From NCBI GenBank assembly GCA_021234535.1, contig CM037836.1, forward strand, positions 21,628,769 to 21,692,768: a stretch of DNA of 64,000 bases, written 5' to 3'. Below the pieces are notes generated by a model. It made no database searches and was not told the origin of the DNA. It was given only the letters and a program-made list of their open reading frames with translations. A program made the position numbers and the translations under genes. Shown here one piece after another: positions 59,901-64,000 of this stretch. Every line of letters begins with the position of its first letter. Positions within the stretch are counted from its first letter, which is position 1. This stretch comes from Stichopus chloronotus. Taxonomy: Eukaryota; Echinodermata; Holothuroidea; Aspidochirotida; Stichopodidae.

Positions 59901-62649
59901 AACAAGGAACAAAAGCAGTTATGTTTGAAAGATATAGCGTCTTCTTTCATAATGTCAATGTCAGCACCGGATACAGATGGCCTGATGTTTTTCAAGTTGA
60001 TGGAAAATGCCATTTTCAGTAATCTCTCATTTCCTGACATCTGTGTGTGCTGTATCAGAATTAGTTAACAGGGTTACTGACTAGAACTTCTACATTGGTT
60101 ATGTATATTAGTGGGCGTTACATGTAACATTGTCTATTTGCTTTGGTTTGATTAGTTACTCTAAGACCACAACAACAGCAACAACAAAAATATCTCTCTT
60201 TGGTTGATTAATAAAGCCTACCTTGAGGCACCCGACCGGTGGTAGGTCGAGAGTCGAGGGTCAAGATCAAAGAAATTACTGAGTCTATATGTTCATTGGT
60301 GTAAACACAGAGGAGGTTTTACACCATGAGAAGGTTCAATTTAATTCAAACGTTCTCCCTTTAACCTTTTGCATCAAGACTCATATGCTAGTATCTCCGC
60401 ACCTCGCAGTCGATGCGTCTCAACTTAGTATCAGTTGATTTTTATATTGATGGACATTGCTTCATGAATGGATACGTTTCTTTACCTAATCGGTGAACCC
60501 CCTCCCCCCAGGGATTTTAATCTTCAGACCGTTGGATCATCGAAGACCCAAAACTTGTTTTCAAATCATCTCAGTTTTTGGTAGTCATTCCTGCCTAACG
60601 TGACATGACCCATATGGGTTGGAGTACGTAAAAATACATGTCATTGTGTGTTCCGAAAATTGCAAACACGATACCGAAAGATTACTGGTGTGACCCCCTC
60701 CCCATAACTTCCTCTCCAGTATACCACAACATTAATGTTGACAGTGTTACAGGTATATGCTGAGCTATACGTTCACACCATACATTATGGAGTGTCGTGG
60801 TATGCATTACAGATATATGTTGGGGATTCGGTGAATAAAAGATCAATAAAAGAGAAGAAACGCCTTCATTTGATGCAGAAAAGCCCATCAACACAATATT
60901 TGTGCCCTTATCCGCTGTAATTATTGAGACAGGAAGTAAGCAAAAGCGTTACAACGCGTGGGGTCAACACGGTTCCTATTGTTCTTTTCATTCTTACTGC
61001 TCTCCTACGAAGTAAATAAGTAATTATTACTTTTAGTTTAGAAGTATTAAGATGTGTGACGTTCAACATTTAACCTCACTGTAACATAATTTTAGGCCTT
61101 CCTCCTGGGATCACCCATGCTTTTGAGACATAAAACAAGATTAAACTATTTTAAGATGAGCGGACGTGAGGCAAAATGTTGGATGGATATATATAGTCAT
61201 ATTGACTTTTTTTTTACTGATTTCAGCAGACGGAGCGGCCATTCTGGTCAACAGATCACCCGTTTGCAGGTAAGGCTTGTCTAATTTCAATCGTCCTTTT
61301 TAAAACAGGTTTCTGCGTATATTTTCCAAACATGTGGCTTGTGAAAGTAGCAGCGCCACAGGGAAGCAGCCCTCGGTGACGCATTCAGTAAAACAACATG
61401 GGAGCAATCGGTCTGAAACTCAAAGCAACAGAGAAATTTTGAAACTTTAGAGGGTAAAGTTGTCATTGATGACTACCTTTACTAGGGTACTTTCATCACT
61501 GGCATTCGATCATAAGGCCCAAAATTTGCGACTGAAGCCCTACTTACACACATCTCGAAGTTTCTCTTGATCAGACGAGACTGTATTCACTATGTTCACT
61601 ATATTCTTTTAGTACTTTAGAGGCTCTTTACATGACGTCATTCCGTTTCAATCTGACATACTGGATGTTTAACACTGCCCATGCGCAAAATGTGTGTGTT
61701 ATCGGCACGCGGGCATGAACGGCCATATGATGGATGTCTGGCCCGTGCCCGTCAAATTGAGAGACGAGTAGGGCAGTGACGTCGGTGCAAAGCGTCTATT
61801 TATATGTAGTCTATTGAGTAAATTTTGAAGAATAAAGGGATAGATTTCCAACCACCAAATTTCTGTAATCGTGATCACCGGTTTTTTGGGGGGTTTTTTT
61901 TGTCAGAATTAACGTTTTCATACCGGAATCATACCGAACTGGCTCCGTGTCTCTCTCGAGCTATTCGCGGGATCGTGACTACGTTCATGTCGAAGATTTA
62001 CCCTGTTATCCGTGCCACTGAGCAGTCCAGTTTTCCAGTTCTTTTACGCTTCTCAACATCAATGTGACTATCGAACTGGTTGACCAGCCTTCCTTATTAA
62101 TCAGCCGAGCATGTAGAGTAAAGCAATAGATATTCTTTACCTTTGAGATTTACTCTTTGCACAGGTGTGGGCAGTATCCTTCAGAAAAATAAAGAAGATC
62201 GCGCCCTCTTATCAGACGGAGGTGAGAAAATCTGTTTGGAACACAACAGATCCTCATCTGTAAATATTGCATGCGATTGTTATTTTCACGAAAACAATTC
62301 GGATGGTATCTTGACCCAGATATAGAGCCCATGATCGCCTTCTAGAAAATCCGTTTTGCAAAGACTGTCACTAAGTACCGTATCGGCTGTTTAACTTACA
62401 GTTTTGCTGCACATAATATGTCACTAAACATTCACAGTCTACCGAAGCACCAAAAACTGTGACCAAAGGGTTTTCTCTGTTGACAAAAGAAAAAATACAG
62501 GTTTTCTTAAGAATGTGTAGTCAAGAAAATTTAAAGAGCTTCCTCTGGTGGAAGAAGAGATTTATTGGTCAAAAGTTTGGCTGTCCAGGTCAGTTTCAAA
62601 TTTTAAAGCATGAGTTGTGCTGGTATAATCACCTGGTCAACTTTGCTCT

Positions 62650-62815
62650 TGTGTTTCAGGGAAGAGAAAATAGAGGAAAAGATTACATGTTGCAAAACCT
62701 AAAAGAGAACTATGTACTTATGTTCCGGATACTTGAATCTGAAAATTGTCTCGACGTTTTTGTTGGCCCTACAAAATTCAGTGGCTGTGACCTATTCTGC
62801 GAAATATTCCAGGTT
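62650..62815 (+). repeat. Dispersed repeat family 3, copy 2
   Basis: This is the partner of 56330-56620 in the same orientation. It lies within an open frame (62459-62818) that resembles no known protein; copy 1 keeps no matching frame, so coding is unlikely. Confidence 0.7.
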
Positions 62816-63627
62816 TAATCTACCCGACAAAGTGCATGTTGTACAATTGCTTTTGAAGAAATACTGCACATTTCGTCGTTTTTTCTCAGCTACTTGCCGC
62901 TCTCTTCTTTAATAACTGGTGCAGTGCTGCAGATACAAAGGAAAAACCCTATAGGGAAATGAAAGAGTGATTTCTGAACGAACAAGTCCCCTTGTGGTCG
63001 TTCCTAAATTTGCTAAAACGCCGGAAATTGCGTTTACATTAATTGGAGAATTTGTGTCCCTATGCTCCTCCGTGACAACGATTATTCTTATTTTTTTAAA
63101 TCCTTAAAGTTTCGACACTCCCAAAACATAAGGGCATCGAAAAAGTTCAAAATTTTGAACTTCGGAGAATTGGAGTTTGGCTGAGAGCAACAAATTTGTT
63201 TCCTCCGTCCCAACGCAATTGTCAGTAGATTCAATAAATTTTTGTATGATCGCCTCATTTATCAATTGTGAAGAATTGTTTTAGTGTGACTTATTCCAAT
63301 CTTGATGTCAGAAACACCCATCAGTCCAGAAAAAGTTTTATCAGTTTACTTGTCCACCTGTACTTCCGAAATGGCCGTGTAAGTGTATAGCATATTGATA
63401 ATTGGATTTCCGAACTCAAAAGTGAATAGTTTGTTCATTAAATTGAAGACACGCAATTTCGGAAGACGCAATTTCAATGAACTCCAGTGAAGACCAAAAG
63501 TTCAGAATTTTCCTAAGGTGACCATAATGTTGTAATACAGATGTCAGTCAGAAAGACCATTTAAGTCTAGAAAAGTATCTGTAAGAACTTTAATATTGAA
63601 GCCATGCGGATGGTTATAAAATGTCTA

Positions 63628-63925
63628 AAAGACCAAGTGACATGCACCTAGAAAAAGGTTGACTTTATTCAGAAGTTGCGGAGTGAAATCCAGAGTAATA
63701 ACCCGTTCGAATTGTGTTTCTGTCTATTAAGGTTTTTGAGACATGACTTTTCACAATTTGAGGAAAATGCAAAATAGATGATGTAGGGCGTTGCACAGTG
63801 TCAGTATTTCTTTTGATAGCCCTTTATATTTCATCTCTTAATTACTTAATGACTAGGTTTCACATTGTAGAGAAATATCAATATTTCTAAAGAAGGCAAT
63901 ACATGCTTCCAAAATAATTCTAAGG
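63628..63925 (+). repeat. Dispersed repeat family 1, copy 2
   Basis: This aligns over about 300 bp with 35765-36070, the clearest being GTTGCACAGTGTCAGTATTTCTTTTG (26 bp, identical). The flanks differ. It is probably one member of a larger interspersed family. Confidence 0.85.
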
Positions 63926-64000
63926 ATCTCACGAAACAAACTTGTAGATATGTATAAATATATATATATAGATAATTTGACAATGTATATTATGTAGTAA

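Larger units (their letters stand above)
46592..64000. other. Gene-poor stretch downstream of ZnT5
   Basis: After the probable 3' UTR I recognise no gene. Content is SINE-like pieces (48148-48232, 49870-50215), dispersed repeat copies (56330-56620, 62650-62815, 63628-63925), C or G runs of 10-15 bp, three-way simple repeats and AT-rich unique DNA. Open frames up to 119 codons (for example 62459-62818) overlap the repeat copies and resemble no known protein. Confidence 0.55.

Noticed and set aside
62459..62818. 119-codon open frame near the right end
   Set aside because: It overlaps dispersed repeat family 3, has no recognisable motif, and its repeat partner is not open.

Overview
This window is animal nuclear DNA: AT-rich, gene-poor, with intron-split genes, degraded retrotransposon and SINE pieces, and many microsatellites. 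The two recognisable genes and a recurring TAGGCCTA-type word in non-coding DNA (for example near 22660 and 23230) suggest a marine deuterostome, most likely an echinoderm. That assignment is inference; nothing here fixes the species. Almost all short open frames in the window are chance or repeat-derived. Layout: (1) 1-7212 has no recognisable gene. (2) 7213-14226, minus strand: a two-exon gene for a secreted TGF-beta superfamily ligand of 390 residues with signal peptide, prodomain, furin-type sites and a cystine-knot domain that lacks the inter-chain cysteine. Its 5.8 kb intron holds dispersed and palindromic repeats. (3) 14227-25830 separates the two head-to-head genes. It holds a tRNA-derived SINE, a broken LINE reverse transcriptase that still shows a YADD core in a shifted frame, an opposite-strand LINE 3' end and a ~21 bp minisatellite. 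The ZnT5 first exon must lie here; the best candidate is 23223-23248. (4) 25831-46591, plus strand: 15 consecutive coding exons of the Golgi/ER zinc transporter ZnT5 (SLC30A5), joined here with every splice phase matching. Together they encode 753 residues, lacking only the extreme N-terminus. Both HxxxD zinc-site halves, the luminal PP motif and a 21-histidine loop are present. (5) 46592-64000 has the probable 3' UTR and then no recognisable gene, only SINEs, dispersed repeat copies and simple repeats. The most notable observations are a probable U12-type (minor spliceosome) intron in ZnT5 at 30509-32440, with a matching 5' site and branch-point sequence and an 8 x 16 bp tandem array abutting the branch point; a ~250 bp foldback of GGACAATT-type units in the next intron; the ligand without the inter-chain cysteine; and several unnamed dispersed repeat families with two copies each in this window. 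No complete new system was found. The two genes are functionally unrelated as far as the sequence shows.
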